This document shows positions 4,980-5,046 of a stretch of 5,046 nt of DNA, piece by piece. The notes below the pieces were generated by a model. It ran no database searches. It was not told the origin of the DNA and saw only the letters and a list, made by a program, of their open reading frames with translations. The number at the start of each line of letters is the position of its first letter. Positions within the stretch are counted from its first letter, which is position 1. The DNA is from Syntrophomonadaceae bacterium (GTDB taxonomy: Bacteria; Bacillota; Dethiobacteria; DTU022; UBA8154). The translations under genes and the position numbers were made by a program. The DNA lies in contig SKTJ01000239.1 of the NCBI GenBank assembly GCA_007122565.1, forward strand, positions 1 through 5,046, given 5' to 3'.

Positions 4980-5046
4980 ATAGACCAGCAAAACCATCTT
5001 TTATCATTAATAGCTGTTTTTATGGCACTCGGTATCGGTATTCTGA
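4980..5046 (+). CDS. MctB/SteB-like membrane protein ("copper transporter" family), N-terminal fragment
   Basis: Only the first 22 codons are in the window. They read IDQQNHLLSLIAVFMALGIG and onward. This closely follows the start of MctB family proteins (typically M-I/V-D-L-K/R-Y-H, then SLVAVFLALGIGILIG), which have one N-terminal membrane helix and an extracytoplasmic domain. Corynebacterium SteB, the partner of SteA, belongs to this group; the name copper transporter comes from mycobacterial MctB and need not apply here. The neighbour steA, 24 bases upstream, supports a SteA-SteB pair. The start is odd: from the steA stop at 4953 the frame contains no ATG, GTG or TTG before ATG 5022, which lies inside the membrane helix. 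ATA 4980 is best placed relative to AAGGAGG and to the family N-terminus. A non-standard ATA start or a base error (ATG read as ATA) would both explain this. Confidence 0.75.
   Translation, partial: MDQQNHLLSLIAVFMALGIGIL

Overview
The window carries a chromosomal sporulation locus of an endospore-forming Bacillota, most likely a member of the Clostridia. The order is recN, spoIVB, spo0A, steA and a SteB/MctB-like gene, all on the + strand. Three things point this way: the recN-spoIVB-spo0A order typical of spore formers, the strong AGGAGG-type ribosome binding sites, and the SteA plus MctB-like pair directly after spo0A, which as I recall is common in Clostridia. Coding DNA has moderate G+C and the intergenic stretches are very A+T rich. 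I cannot assign a genus.

Bases 1-117 are problematic. The RecN reading frame is open to the window edge, but its first ~28 codons do not read like RecN. An overlapping frame (2-112) reads like the end of a TPR-type protein instead. These bases are also clearly richer in G+C than the recN sequence that follows. This looks like an assembly junction, a truncation or a frameshift. From about base 85 to 1068 the RecN C-terminal half is convincing. The 250-base gap to spoIVB holds an imperfect inverted repeat, a good intrinsic terminator (1197-1224), a candidate forespore (SigG/SigF-type) promoter and the spoIVB ribosome binding site.

spoIVB (1333-2640) is complete, with a signal anchor, a PDZ domain and an S55 serine peptidase domain whose His/Asp/Ser triad can be placed. 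The 213-base A+T-rich gap before spo0A holds a weak A/T-only hairpin, a candidate SigH promoter, a perfect 0A box overlapping its -10 element, a repeated 10-mer and a perfect Shine-Dalgarno. spo0A (2854-3657) is complete with its phospho-acceptor Asp and recognition helix, and a strong terminator (3713-3744) closes it.

steA (3834-4955) encodes a TPK-fold, membrane-anchored protein related to the corynebacterial cytokinetic-ring protein SteA. After 24 bases and a good ribosome binding site, an MctB/SteB-like gene begins and runs off the window. It has no ATG, GTG or TTG at the expected place, and the best-positioned codon is ATA.

The genes link into one programme. Spo0A, probably autoregulated through its 0A box and SigH, triggers sporulation. 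SpoIVB acts later, from the forespore, to activate the mother-cell programme. SteA/SteB are likely envelope or division factors, and RecN is a general DNA-repair gene at the upstream end. I see no mobile element, CRISPR array, tRNA or rRNA. I did not find a clearly new system; the most unusual points are the 5' junction, the 0A box within the SigH -10, and the missing canonical start of the last gene.
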